The notes under the pieces are model-generated. The model was not told the DNA's origin. It ran no database searches and worked only from the letters and a program-made list of their open reading frames with translations. From NCBI GenBank assembly GCA_030148045.1, contig JASBUE010000062.1:1-8223 (forward strand): a stretch of DNA of 8,223 bases. The letters are read 5' to 3'. Source of the stretch: Candidatus Tenderia sp. (lineage in GTDB: Bacteria > Pseudomonadota > Gammaproteobacteria > Tenderiales > Tenderiaceae). Position 1 is the first letter of the stretch. Every line of letters begins with the position of its first letter. Shown here piece by piece: positions 1 to 6,335 of this stretch. The translations under genes and the position numbers were made by a program.

Positions 1-81
1 ACTGCGGTTGTCTGGTTTTTCCCTTTTTAATCTTCCTGGTGCGGTGCCCAGGGTTTCCCGTGAACCTCAAGGCCTGAGCCG
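1..81. other. Leader region before the first gene
   Basis: An 81-bp stretch with a pyrimidine-rich, T-rich tract (about 16-34) before the membrane/spermidine synthase-like gene. I see no gene end, convincing promoter pair or terminator hairpin. The only useful element is the AAGG at 69-72, a weak ribosome binding site for the ATG at 82. Confidence 0.4.
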
Positions 82-2694
82 ATGACGGCTGAGGTTCCTG
101 CAAAAATTGCAATTCGGCCATCCTACGTCACAGGAGTGGCCACGCTCTACTTTTTCTCCGGTGCCATCGGGCTGGCCTACCAGGTGCTGTGGGCGCGCAT
201 GCTCTCCCTGCAGTTTGGTGTCAGCATTTTCGGTGTCGTAGTGACCGCCGCGGCATTTATGCTGGGACTGGGCTTGGGCGCCTTGCTGGGCGGCCGTATT
301 GGCCTGTGGCGGCGATATCCGTTGCGTCTCTTCGCCATTATTGAGCTCTCCATCGCCGTTTATGCGCTGCTGTTGCCGTTCGTGCTGCGCGCCGTCGATG
401 GCGGCGTAATGCTGCTCGCACCTGAAAGCCTGTGGCTGTGGTATGCCTTGCAGTTGGCCGCGGCGCTGGTTCTGGTGACCCTGCCCGCCACTGCCATGGG
501 GGTCGGGTTTCCGCTGATATTGCGGGCGGTACAGCATACGCCGCTCACCCTGGGCCGGCTTTACGGCCTGAATACCTGCGGCGCGGCCCTTGGCGCCCTG
601 CTACCCCTGCTGCTGTTGCCGGCCCTGGGCTGGGTTGCCGGGGTCTGGCTGGTGGCGATGATCGGCGTTGCCGTGGCGGCCGCGGCCTGGCTGCTGTCGA
701 ATCAGGTGCAGACGGGAACAGCCGCCGATGCGCCCCTTTCATGGGGGTCTGTGCGGCCGGCCACTCTGCTGGCCTATGCCGGTGTCGGCGCGGCCGCCCT
801 GATGCTGGAGGTGGGCTGGACACGCCTGTTCGGCATGTTACTGCTGCGCACCGAATACGTGATGGCGGTGATCCTGGCGGTGTTTCTGCTGGGCATCGGC
901 CTGGGCAGCCTGCTGGCCAGGCGTTTGACGGCACGCGGGTGGTTTGATGTATTGCCCGTGGCCGCCGCCCTCTTCGCCCTGCTGAGCCTGTGGGTGATTC
1001 CGCCGCTGGCCGGCTGGGCCGAGGGCAGCGACTTTGGCTCGCTCGCCGGCGCCATGTGGGCCCAGGGGCTGGCCATTGCCCTGCTGACCCTGCCCGTCAC
1101 TCTGCTGCTGGGCGCCTGGCTGCCGCTGCTGAGTGCGCGCCTGGGGCGGGATAAAGCCATCGGCGCCATTCTCTACGGCGCCAACTCCATCGGTGCCGCG
1201 GCGGGTGCCCTGCTGGCGGGCTTCGTCTTGATCCCCTGGCTTGGCACCGCCGGGGCCATCGTGGTGGCGGCCCTGCTGTTGTTCGTGGCCGGGCTGGCCT
1301 GGGCGTCGCGGCGCAGCTGGCTGGCCCTGCCGCTGATGCTGGGGTTGGCCTGGCCGGTGTGGCAGCTGCCGGCGGTGAGCCAGTTGCTGCCCCAGGGGCA
1401 GGCCGACGGTCGGGATCTGTTCGTGCACGAGGATGCGCTGGCCATCACCCATGTGGTGGAGCGCGGCGACGGCCAGCGCTTGCTGCTGGCCGATCTGCAG
1501 CGCATGGATGCTTCATCCGATCCCCTGGCGGTGGTGTCCCAGCAAAACCAGGTGCGTCTGCCCCTGCTGCTCCATCCCGAGCCGGAACAGGTGCTGTTTC
1601 TCGGTCTGGGCACCGGCATCTCCGCTGCCGCCTCTCTGCCCTACCCGGGGTTGGAGCGCACGGCGGTGGAGCTGTCCCAGGGTGCCATCGAGGCGGCACA
1701 GCACTGGTTTGCGCCGGTGAATGACCATGTCAGCGAGAAGATGCATATCGTGCGCGACGATGCCCGTCGATTCCTGCAGACCACCGCTCAAAGTTTCGAT
1801 GTGATCATCGGCGACCTGTTTCACCCCGATCTGGTGGGCCGCAGCGCCCTGTTGTCATTACAGCAGTTCGAGCGTGCCCGCGCGCGCCTGGATCACGGCG
1901 GAGTGTTTGTCCAGTGGCTGGCCCTGAACCAGTTCGATGCCGAATCTCTCCAGGTGGTGCTGCGCACCTTTCAACGGGTGTTTCCTGAGGCGGTGATGTT
2001 CATTGATGGTTTCCGTCTGGCCCTGGTGGGTGGTAACGGCTGGCGGCTCTCGGCGCAGGTCGTGCAAAGCAATCTGGCGCGTCTCGATCCGACGGTGCGC
2101 AACGCGGCCACCGGCGGGGAGGGGGCCTGGAGCTGGGTGGGGCGTTACTGGGGCCGTATCGGAGCCACGCAAGGGGCCGTGCAGGGCGAATGGGCGCCGG
2201 TGATCGAATATCACCTGCCGCGGGCCCGCTACCGCGGCGAGATGGATCTGGTGGCGCTGGTGGAGTGGTTGTTGCGCCGCCGCCCCGACCTGTCCCGGGC
2301 GGCGCAGGCGCTGCATGTTGCTGACGACCGGGTCGATGCTTTCGAGCGCGCCTACGCCGCCACGGAGCTCTCCCTGCGCGCCTGGGTGGCCGAATTGAGC
2401 GGCGACGTGCGCCAGGGGCAGCGCCTGCTACGGCTGGCCTACCAGGCCAATCCCCGCGACCGCTGGGTTAGCGGCGCCCTGGCCGATCGCATGTATGCCG
2501 GGCTGCAGGTCATGACGGCGCAAGGGATGGAGCCGCGCCAGGCGCTGGAGGCGATCCTGTTCGTCCGTCCCGACCATGTCGACGCGCTGCGTGAACTGTG
2601 GCGCCTGGAACAGGTCGAAGGCAATCAGGCGCGCGCTGCGGAGTACCGTGATATGTTGCGGCGTTACAGCCCGCTGGATGCGGCCTTGCGCTAG
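82..2694 (+). CDS. Polytopic membrane protein fused to spermidine synthase-like domain
   Basis: 870 aa. Residues 17-205 and 225-430 are two blocks of closely packed hydrophobic helices. The opening (FFSGAIGLAYQVLWARM, 24-40) and the glycine-rich FMLGLGLGALLGGR (59-72), echoed by FLLGIGLGSLLARR (268-281), are typical of the membrane half of fused spermidine synthase-like proteins. Residues 445-650 form a Rossmann methyltransferase/aminopropyltransferase fold: FLGLGTG (506-512) is the nucleotide-binding loop, E530 ends the second strand (TAVE), D559-D560 precede the adenine-pocket region, and D578 lies in GDLFHPD, where true SpeE has its catalytic D-x-x-D-P. Residues 735-865 are helical and may be TPR-like. 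Family members bind decarboxylated SAM or SAM-like ligands, but the substrate of the fused forms is mostly unknown, so polyamine synthesis is not established. The start is the first ATG after an in-frame TGA at 61-63, with AAGG nine bases upstream. Confidence 0.85.
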   Translation: MTAEVPAKIAIRPSYVTGVATLYFFSGAIGLAYQVLWARMLSLQFGVSIFGVVVTAAAFMLGLGLGALLGGRIGLWRRYPLRLFAIIELSIAVYALLLPFVLRAVDGGVMLLAPESLWLWYALQLAAALVLVTLPATAMGVGFPLILRAVQHTPLTLGRLYGLNTCGAALGALLPLLLLPALGWVAGVWLVAMIGVAVAAAAWLLSNQVQTGTAADAPLSWGSVRPATLLAYAGVGAAALMLEVGWTRLFGMLLLRTEYVMAVILAVFLLGIGLGSLLARRLTARGWFDVLPVAAALFALLSLWVIPPLAGWAEGSDFGSLAGAMWAQGLAIALLTLPVTLLLGAWLPLLSARLGRDKAIGAILYGANSIGAAAGALLAGFVLIPWLGTAGAIVVAALLLFVAGLAWASRRSWLALPLMLGLAWPVWQLPAVSQLLPQGQADGRDLFVHEDALAITHVVERGDGQRLLLADLQRMDASSDPLAVVSQQNQVRLPLLLHPEPEQVLFLGLGTGISAAASLPYPGLERTAVELSQGAIEAAQHWFAPVNDHVSEKMHIVRDDARRFLQTTAQSFDVIIGDLFHPDLVGRSALLSLQQFERARARLDHGGVFVQWLALNQFDAESLQVVLRTFQRVFPEAVMFIDGFRLALVGGNGWRLSAQVVQSNLARLDPTVRNAATGGEGAWSWVGRYWGRIGATQGAVQGEWAPVIEYHLPRARYRGEMDLVALVEWLLRRRPDLSRAAQALHVADDRVDAFERAYAATELSLRAWVAELSGDVRQGQRLLRLAYQANPRDRWVSGALADRMYAGLQVMTAQGMEPRQALEAILFVRPDHVDALRELWRLEQVEGNQARAAEYRDMLRRYSPLDAALR

Positions 2695-2712
2695 GGCCTG
2701 TAACAGGCCCTA
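2692..2712. repeat. Perfect inverted repeat spanning a stop codon
   Basis: The arms TAGGGCCTG (2692-2700) and CAGGCCCTA (2704-2712) are exact reverse complements around a TAA loop. The left arm contains the TAG stop of the preceding gene. The hairpin is GC-rich but is followed by AATTCCCGGG, not a T-run, so it would be a poor intrinsic terminator. It may slow transcription or protect the 3' end of the message, or it may be a protein-binding palindrome ahead of ccoG. The core GCCTGTAACAGGC resembles a palindrome at 6234-6246. Confidence 0.6.
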
Positions 2713-2769
2713 AATTCCCGGGTCTCAGCGCGGATGAAATGCCCCCTTGTTTCATGGTAAATTATTTCA

Positions 2770-4086
2770 ATGAGTGCCAACAAAACCCTGGGTGAAATCC
2801 CCGTCGTCGTGGAAGCCCGCAAGCCCGGTCACAAACTGCACTGGCAGCGGCGCGCCTTCCAGCTGTCGGTGCTGGCATTGCTGGTCATCATCCCCGTGAG
2901 CGGCCTGTTTCGTATCGATCCGATCCAGGGAGCGTTCGTGATGCTGGACCGCCAGATCTGGTTTTCCGACTTCGGCATCGTGTTCGGCTTCTGGGTGGTG
3001 GTGGCCAGCCTGTTGGTCATGCTCTACTCGGTGATGGGGACGGTCTTCTGTGGCTGGGCCTGCCCGCAGAACACCCTGTCGGAGTGGGCCAACCTGATGA
3101 CCCACAAGCTGCTGGGGCGGCGTGCGGAGGTGAGCCTGGACGGTACGCCCATGAAACTCTCGGCGGCCAAGAACAAGCCCCTCAACTGGACCGTGCTGAT
3201 CCTGCTGTGCGCCGCCGTCTCCGCCGCGGTGGCACTGATCCCGCTGTTCTATTTCTACGAGCCGGCCTTGATCTGGAAATTCGTCACCTTTCAGTACGAC
3301 CCCGGCCTGGCGCCGTCACTGCACTGGATCTACACGGTTTTTTTTCTGGTGATCCTGGTGGATATCACCATGATTCGCCATTTCATGTGCCGCTTCATGT
3401 GTATCTACAAGGTCTGGCAGCATACCTTCAAGACGCGCCAGACGCTGCACGTGGCCTACGACGATACGCGCGCCGATGAATGTACCAAGTGCAATTACTG
3501 TGTCAGTTCCTGTTTTCTCGGCATCGATCCGCGCCAGACCGACGTCTACGACACCTGCATCAACTGCGGTGAATGCATCACCGCCTGCAACAATCTGCAG
3601 GTGCGCAAAAAGAGCGGTAGGGAAGGCTTGTTGAAATTTACCATGGGCGAGCGCCAGGGACGGAATTTCGATCGCTTCAAGACCAATCTCAATGATCTGT
3701 TTTCGCGCGTTTCCTGGGCCTTTCCTGTCTTCATGATCGGTGTCCTGCTGCTGGCCTGGGGGGCTTGGGGCTATGAGCGCTACCATCTGGCGGTCTATCG
3801 TGCCGACACCCTGCAGGGGGATCAGATTCTCGATTACCGCATCTCGGTGGCCAACAAGTTCTACCAGCCGACCCGGCTCTACGTCTCGGTGGAAGGGCTG
3901 GCCCGGGACGCCTATACCCTGGAAAGCGACCAGGTGGATTTCGATACCGCGGGACGTCTCAATGTGGGGCTGAACATCAGCCCCGATCTGTCCAAGGGCC
4001 TGTATCCGGTAACCGTGCGGGTCAAGTCCGAGGACGGCTGGGAAGAGCGTTTTCGCATTCAACATTTTTCAGCAGGTAGCGTATGA
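2770..4086 (+). CDS. ccoG: CcoG/FixG-family polyferredoxin membrane protein (divergent)
   Basis: 438 aa. Five likely membrane helices (about 31-48, 68-92, 139-163, 184-204, 315-335) surround the iron-sulfur region. The family signature VFCGWACPQ is at 92-100 (C94, C98). A second cysteine pair is C207/C211 in CRFMCIYKVWQ. Two ferredoxin-type [4Fe-4S] motifs follow: C238-x2-C241-x2-C244-x3-C248 and C263-x2-C266-x2-C269-x3-C273. A beta-rich periplasmic tail (about 345-438) matches the FixG C-terminal domain. CcoG proteins act in cbb3 oxidase biogenesis; Rhodobacter CcoG is described as a membrane Cu(II) reductase. Odd points: the prolines usual after the second pair and after the first ferredoxin motif are replaced (C211-I, C248-F), and the protein is rather short. 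The ATG at 2770 has only a weak GG upstream. It heads a four-gene run. The family call is secure; the exact copper role here is inferred. Confidence 0.88.
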   Translation: MSANKTLGEIPVVVEARKPGHKLHWQRRAFQLSVLALLVIIPVSGLFRIDPIQGAFVMLDRQIWFSDFGIVFGFWVVVASLLVMLYSVMGTVFCGWACPQNTLSEWANLMTHKLLGRRAEVSLDGTPMKLSAAKNKPLNWTVLILLCAAVSAAVALIPLFYFYEPALIWKFVTFQYDPGLAPSLHWIYTVFFLVILVDITMIRHFMCRFMCIYKVWQHTFKTRQTLHVAYDDTRADECTKCNYCVSSCFLGIDPRQTDVYDTCINCGECITACNNLQVRKKSGREGLLKFTMGERQGRNFDRFKTNLNDLFSRVSWAFPVFMIGVLLLAWGAWGYERYHLAVYRADTLQGDQILDYRISVANKFYQPTRLYVSVEGLARDAYTLESDQVDFDTAGRLNVGLNISPDLSKGLYPVTVRVKSEDGWEERFRIQHFSAGSV

Positions 4087-4517
4087 GTGAGCAAAAGCAT
4101 CAACCCTTGCCCAAGGAGAAACTGACCTCCATCGATAGCAAGTGGGGTAAGAAGCCTGAGGATCATTTCGGCTATGCCGATGACGCAGAGCGCCGTGCCA
4201 AGCGGGGCATGGAGGACTGGGAGCTGCTTGAGTCCATTCCCGAATCCCAAAAGGGGGTGCCGAAATGGTTTATCGGGGTGGTGATCGTGGTGTTGCTGGT
4301 GGCCATCGGCCTTAGCTTCCCCTTCTGGGGGGACCGCCCCGGTTATGAGCGCGATTGGATCAACTGGGGCTTTGGCGTGGCGCTGATCTACATCGCCGTG
4401 GCCGCGGCCTTCGTCTACTTCATGGTGCGCCTGTATGGCTCCAAGTATGGCGGCCGGTTGGACCTGGACAAGACCGAAGAGGAGCAGCAAGAGGCGGATA
4501 AACACAAGCATGACTAG
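4083..4517 (+). CDS. Two-helix membrane protein of unknown function
   Basis: 144 aa, not recognised as a named family. The first 60 residues are charged and hydrophilic, with WGKKPEDHFGYADDAERRAKR-type composition at 21-41. They are followed by helix 1 (about 62-82, ending FPFWGDRPG), a short loop with W92 and W95, helix 2 (about 95-117), and a strongly charged tail (125-144, rich in E, K, D and ending HKHD). Both ends are probably cytoplasmic. The start overlaps the ccoG stop by four bases (ATGA), with AGG six bases upstream, so translation is probably coupled. Its position between a CcoG homologue and a cytochrome c lipoprotein suggests a scaffold or accessory role in the same membrane process. 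That role is inferred from context only. There are no cysteines, so it is not itself an iron-sulfur or c-heme carrier. Confidence 0.85.
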   Translation: MSEQKHQPLPKEKLTSIDSKWGKKPEDHFGYADDAERRAKRGMEDWELLESIPESQKGVPKWFIGVVIVVLLVAIGLSFPFWGDRPGYERDWINWGFGVALIYIAVAAAFVYFMVRLYGSKYGGRLDLDKTEEEQQEADKHKHD

Positions 4518-4800
4518 ATTTGTCCTGCTGTTGTTGCCGCTGCTGCTGAGTGCCTGTGAGTTGCCGCAACAAAGTTCCCATACCGTTCTGCCTGACCCCG
4601 ACTCCGAAGGCGCGTTGGTGATGAAGCAGTACTGCTCCGATTGTCATGCGCCGCCCAGTCCGGCGGCCCACACCGCCAAGGAGTGGCCCAATGTGATTTA
4701 CCGCATGCAGGAGCGGCGCCGCATGAAGGCCTACACATTGATGGATGAACGGGAAGAAAAGTTGCTGCTCGACTATCTCAAGGAATACGCCAAGAGTTAA
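4510..4800 (+). CDS. Small mono-heme cytochrome c lipoprotein
   Basis: 96 aa. The ATG at 4510 is chosen because it places a complete lipoprotein signal at the N-terminus: a basic residue (R3), a leucine-rich core (5-13), and the lipobox LSAC with lipidated C16. Upstream in-frame starts would lie deep in the previous gene. C42-S-D-C45-H46 is the covalent heme c motif, with H46 the proximal ligand. M66 in VIYRM is the best candidate distal ligand, with M72 and M78 as alternatives. The remaining helical tail ends DYLKEYAKS. The mature protein is about 80 residues, near the minimum for a class I-type cytochrome c. It should be anchored on the periplasmic side of the inner membrane or in the outer membrane; E17 after the cysteine does not force inner-membrane retention. 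It overlaps the upstream gene by eight bases and probably carries electrons for the neighbouring CcoG-like or oxidase-like proteins (inferred). Confidence 0.85.
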   Translation: MTRFVLLLLPLLLSACELPQQSSHTVLPDPDSEGALVMKQYCSDCHAPPSPAAHTAKEWPNVIYRMQERRRMKAYTLMDEREEKLLLDYLKEYAKS

Positions 4801-4803
4801 ACC

Positions 4804-5187
4804 ATGCGTAGTTTGATCATTGTATTGATTACGGCGCTGCTGAGCGCCTGCAGCGAACCCGACCCCCGTTTCCAAATAGCGCCCCAGCAATGGAACGGCA
4901 TTGTGGTGGAGGTGGAGTCACGCCCGGCCCCCGTCCGCCCGGGTATGAACGAGTTCCTGATCATTGCCACCCTGGAGCGCGGCAAGCCCGTCTCCGACCT
5001 GGTGGTCTCCTTGCGCGCCGAATCGGATGGTGAGTGGCAGCAGGCCATACAGGACGGCCACAGCGGCGTCTATCGCCGCGCCTTGCGGGTGCCGGGTACA
5101 CCCTCGCTGTTCGTGCAGCTGCGCAAGACGCGCGCCGATGAGGAAGTGGTATTGGAGTTTCCGCTGGTGTATGCGGGCGATCGCTAG
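4804..5187 (+). CDS. Putative lipoprotein, FixH/YtkA-like in style
   Basis: 127 aa. Residues 1-16 are a lipoprotein signal: R2, hydrophobic core, and lipobox LSAC with C16 as the lipidation site. The mature part looks all-beta: a strand rich in V, I and E (33-39), a conserved-looking PVRPGMNEF (43-51), GKPVSDLVVSLRA (60-72), then W78, QAIQDGHSGVYRRAL (80-94) and a final strand (114-124). The order of small strands with G-x-Y-R recalls the periplasmic domain of FixH/CcoH and YtkA-like proteins, but it lacks the usual FixH membrane anchor, so the resemblance is a suggestion, not an assignment. It starts three bases after the cytochrome lipoprotein stop, with AAGAG about nine bases upstream, and closes the four-gene run. 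H86 and M48 could bind metal, but no clear copper motif is visible. Confidence 0.78.
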   Translation: MRSLIIVLITALLSACSEPDPRFQIAPQQWNGIVVEVESRPAPVRPGMNEFLIIATLERGKPVSDLVVSLRAESDGEWQQAIQDGHSGVYRRALRVPGTPSLFVQLRKTRADEEVVLEFPLVYAGDR

Positions 5188-5702
5188 CTTTTCTCGTGCT
5201 TGATCCGTCGGCTCAGGCGGCCGCTCTGCTCCCAGCGGCGTAACAGCAGGATCTTGGCGCCGCCGCGTTGCTCCTGGCACAGGGGGCAGGTCAGATAGCT
5301 CAGATATAATTCCTTCGGCATGCGCCCGGCGTCGAGTAGCTGCGCCTGCATCTCCCGTACACTGTTTTTGATGGTGCCGATGTCGCCCTGGTGCAGCTTG
5401 CCGCGCAACTGGAACGGGTTGGGCAGGCGCGTGACATGGCGCGAGGGCGAATCCGCCGAGGTCAGCGGGCAGAGGATGCGGCCGCGCATCCAGCCGGTCC
5501 GGGTCAGGTAGAAATCGGGCCAGCGCGGCTCCAGCTCCAGCTGGGTGATCAAATGACGCACCCGGCCGAGGTAGACCTCATAGCCCATGGGCATGTGCAG
5601 GAAGGTGGGGATGGGCAGCGTCAGCACCGCCTCGCCGCCCAGCGCTACATCCTTGTTATCCCAATCCGGGAATTCTTCGGGGCAGCCGCACGCTAGGGTC
5701 AT
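5184..5702 (-). CDS. Conserved-looking cysteine-containing protein, unknown function
   Basis: 172 aa, family not recognised. It is soluble with no signal peptide. Five cysteines are present: a C5-G-C7 pair, C78, and C139-P-L-C142. The two terminal pairs could together bind a metal (zinc or Fe-S) or form a redox pair. Other motif-like stretches are DWDNKDVALGG (13-23), TFLHMPMGYEVY (33-44), LTRTGWMRGRILCPL (66-80) and NPFQLRGKLHQGDIGT (95-110). The C-terminus is basic (RRWEQSGRLSRRIKHEK). The ATG overlaps the stop of the upstream oxidase-like gene by four bases and has no separate Shine-Dalgarno site, so it is probably translated by coupling. This points to a partner or assembly role for that protein. 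The 3' end overlaps the convergent lipoprotein gene by four bases. Confidence 0.82.
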   Translation of the reverse strand: MTLACGCPEEFPDWDNKDVALGGEAVLTLPIPTFLHMPMGYEVYLGRVRHLITQLELEPRWPDFYLTRTGWMRGRILCPLTSADSPSRHVTRLPNPFQLRGKLHQGDIGTIKNSVREMQAQLLDAGRMPKELYLSYLTCPLCQEQRGGAKILLLRRWEQSGRLSRRIKHEKS

Positions 5703-6214
5703 GCGTCGTTATGTCGGGCTTTGAATATGGTCATGGCGCTGTTGGTGAGGAATAGCCACAGCCCGAGGCCCATGACGGTGGCGGAAAGGGCGCCGATGGG
5801 TATGTAGATCTTGTGGACTTCGTTGACCGATTCGGCGCCATATTCCAGCAACAGGATGCCTTCCCAGATGCCGAATACGATCAGGCTGCCATAGAAGAAG
5901 GTGAGGCCGATCAGGGTCAGCCAGAACGACACGTCTTCCAGCTTGCGCGACCAGATCTCGTTGCCGGTAAAGCGCGGCAACAGGTAATAGGTGACCGCCA
6001 TGGCCAGCATCATCACGCCGCCGATAAGGTTGACGTGGGCGTGGGCCAGGGGGTCGATCATGTGTCCCGGGCCGCCGTAGGGACTGCCGATGCTATCGAG
6101 CCAGGCGCGGATGGGTGGCAGCATCTGCAATACGCCGTGGATACTGCCGATAAAAAAGAAGGTGACTGAAGCGGCGAGAAATTTGGTCAGATGTCTGTGT
6201 TTTGTGTCCGGCAT
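5699..6214 (-). CDS. Miniature heme-copper oxidase subunit I (CcoN)-like protein
   Basis: 171 aa with four hydrophobic helices (about 12-33, 58-80, 96-120, 136-158). The segment DPLAHAHVNLIGGVMM (54-69) followed by YYLLPRFTG (76-84) closely resembles helix II of cbb3/NOR-type subunit I, where the histidine is a ligand of the low-spin heme; H58 or H60 would be that residue. SIHGVLQ (24-30) matches the preceding helix style. Full subunit I has about 12 helices and 450 or more residues. This protein stops after four, so the CuB ligands, the crosslinked tyrosine and the second low-spin heme ligand are all absent. H26, H51 and H134 are other possible heme ligands. It is unlikely to reduce oxygen by itself. 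It might be a heme-binding electron carrier, a sensor or an assembly factor. It leads a two-gene run; GGTAGGG lies about seven bases before the start. Confidence 0.82.
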   Translation of the reverse strand: MPDTKHRHLTKFLAASVTFFFIGSIHGVLQMLPPIRAWLDSIGSPYGGPGHMIDPLAHAHVNLIGGVMMLAMAVTYYLLPRFTGNEIWSRKLEDVSFWLTLIGLTFFYGSLIVFGIWEGILLLEYGAESVNEVHKIYIPIGALSATVMGLGLWLFLTNSAMTIFKARHNDA

Positions 6215-6233
6215 GCGAAACCCTACCCATACT

Positions 6234-6246
6234 GCCTGATACAGGC
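6234..6246. repeat. Small palindrome in the leader of the subunit I-like gene
   Basis: GCCTG (6234-6238) and CAGGC (6242-6246) flank ATA. It sits about 20 bases upstream of the start codon, near the predicted transcription start. It matches the core of the palindrome before ccoG at 11 of 13 positions. It could be an operator or chance. Confidence 0.35.
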
Positions 6247-6253
6247 GTATTTC

Positions 6254-6282
6254 TGTTTAATCTCGGAGCTGGGATTTTACAA
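6254..6282 (-). promoter_or_regulatory. Candidate promoter for the subunit I-like gene
   Basis: On the minus strand TTGTAA (6277-6282) and TAAACA (6254-6259) are separated by 17 bp, giving a start near 6247 and a leader of about 33 nt. The -10 match is weak. The position fits well, directly after the terminator at 6285-6311. No clear FNR/ANR box (TTGAT-N4-ATCAA) is present. Confidence 0.3.
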
Positions 6283-6284
6283 TA

Positions 6285-6311
6285 AAAAAGCCCGGGAGGC
6301 CCGGGCTTTTT
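6285..6311. terminator. Perfect bidirectional rho-independent terminator
   Basis: AAAAAGCCCGGG (6285-6296) and CCCGGGCTTTTT (6300-6311) are exact reverse complements with an AGG loop. The GC-rich core has an A-run on one side and a T-run on the other, so it can work on both strands. It lies about 25 bases after the stop of the 35-aa minus-strand gene and isolates it from the subunit I-like gene downstream. Confidence 0.92.
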
Positions 6312-6335
6312 CTCGTATCCAGATGTACTTGGAAT

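Noticed and set aside
2734..2755. ATGAAA/TTTCAT inverted repeat before ccoG as an operator or FNR site
   Set aside because: Only six base pairs around a ten-base loop, and it does not fit the TTGAT-N4-ATCAA consensus.
3316..4065. Minus-strand frame of 249 codons inside ccoG
   Set aside because: It is antisense to the conserved ferredoxin motifs and tail of ccoG and has no recognisable domain.
4435..4509. Upstream start for the cytochrome c lipoprotein
   Set aside because: It would add 25 hydrophilic residues before a complete lipoprotein signal and overlap the previous gene widely; ATG 4510 gives a proper signal peptide.
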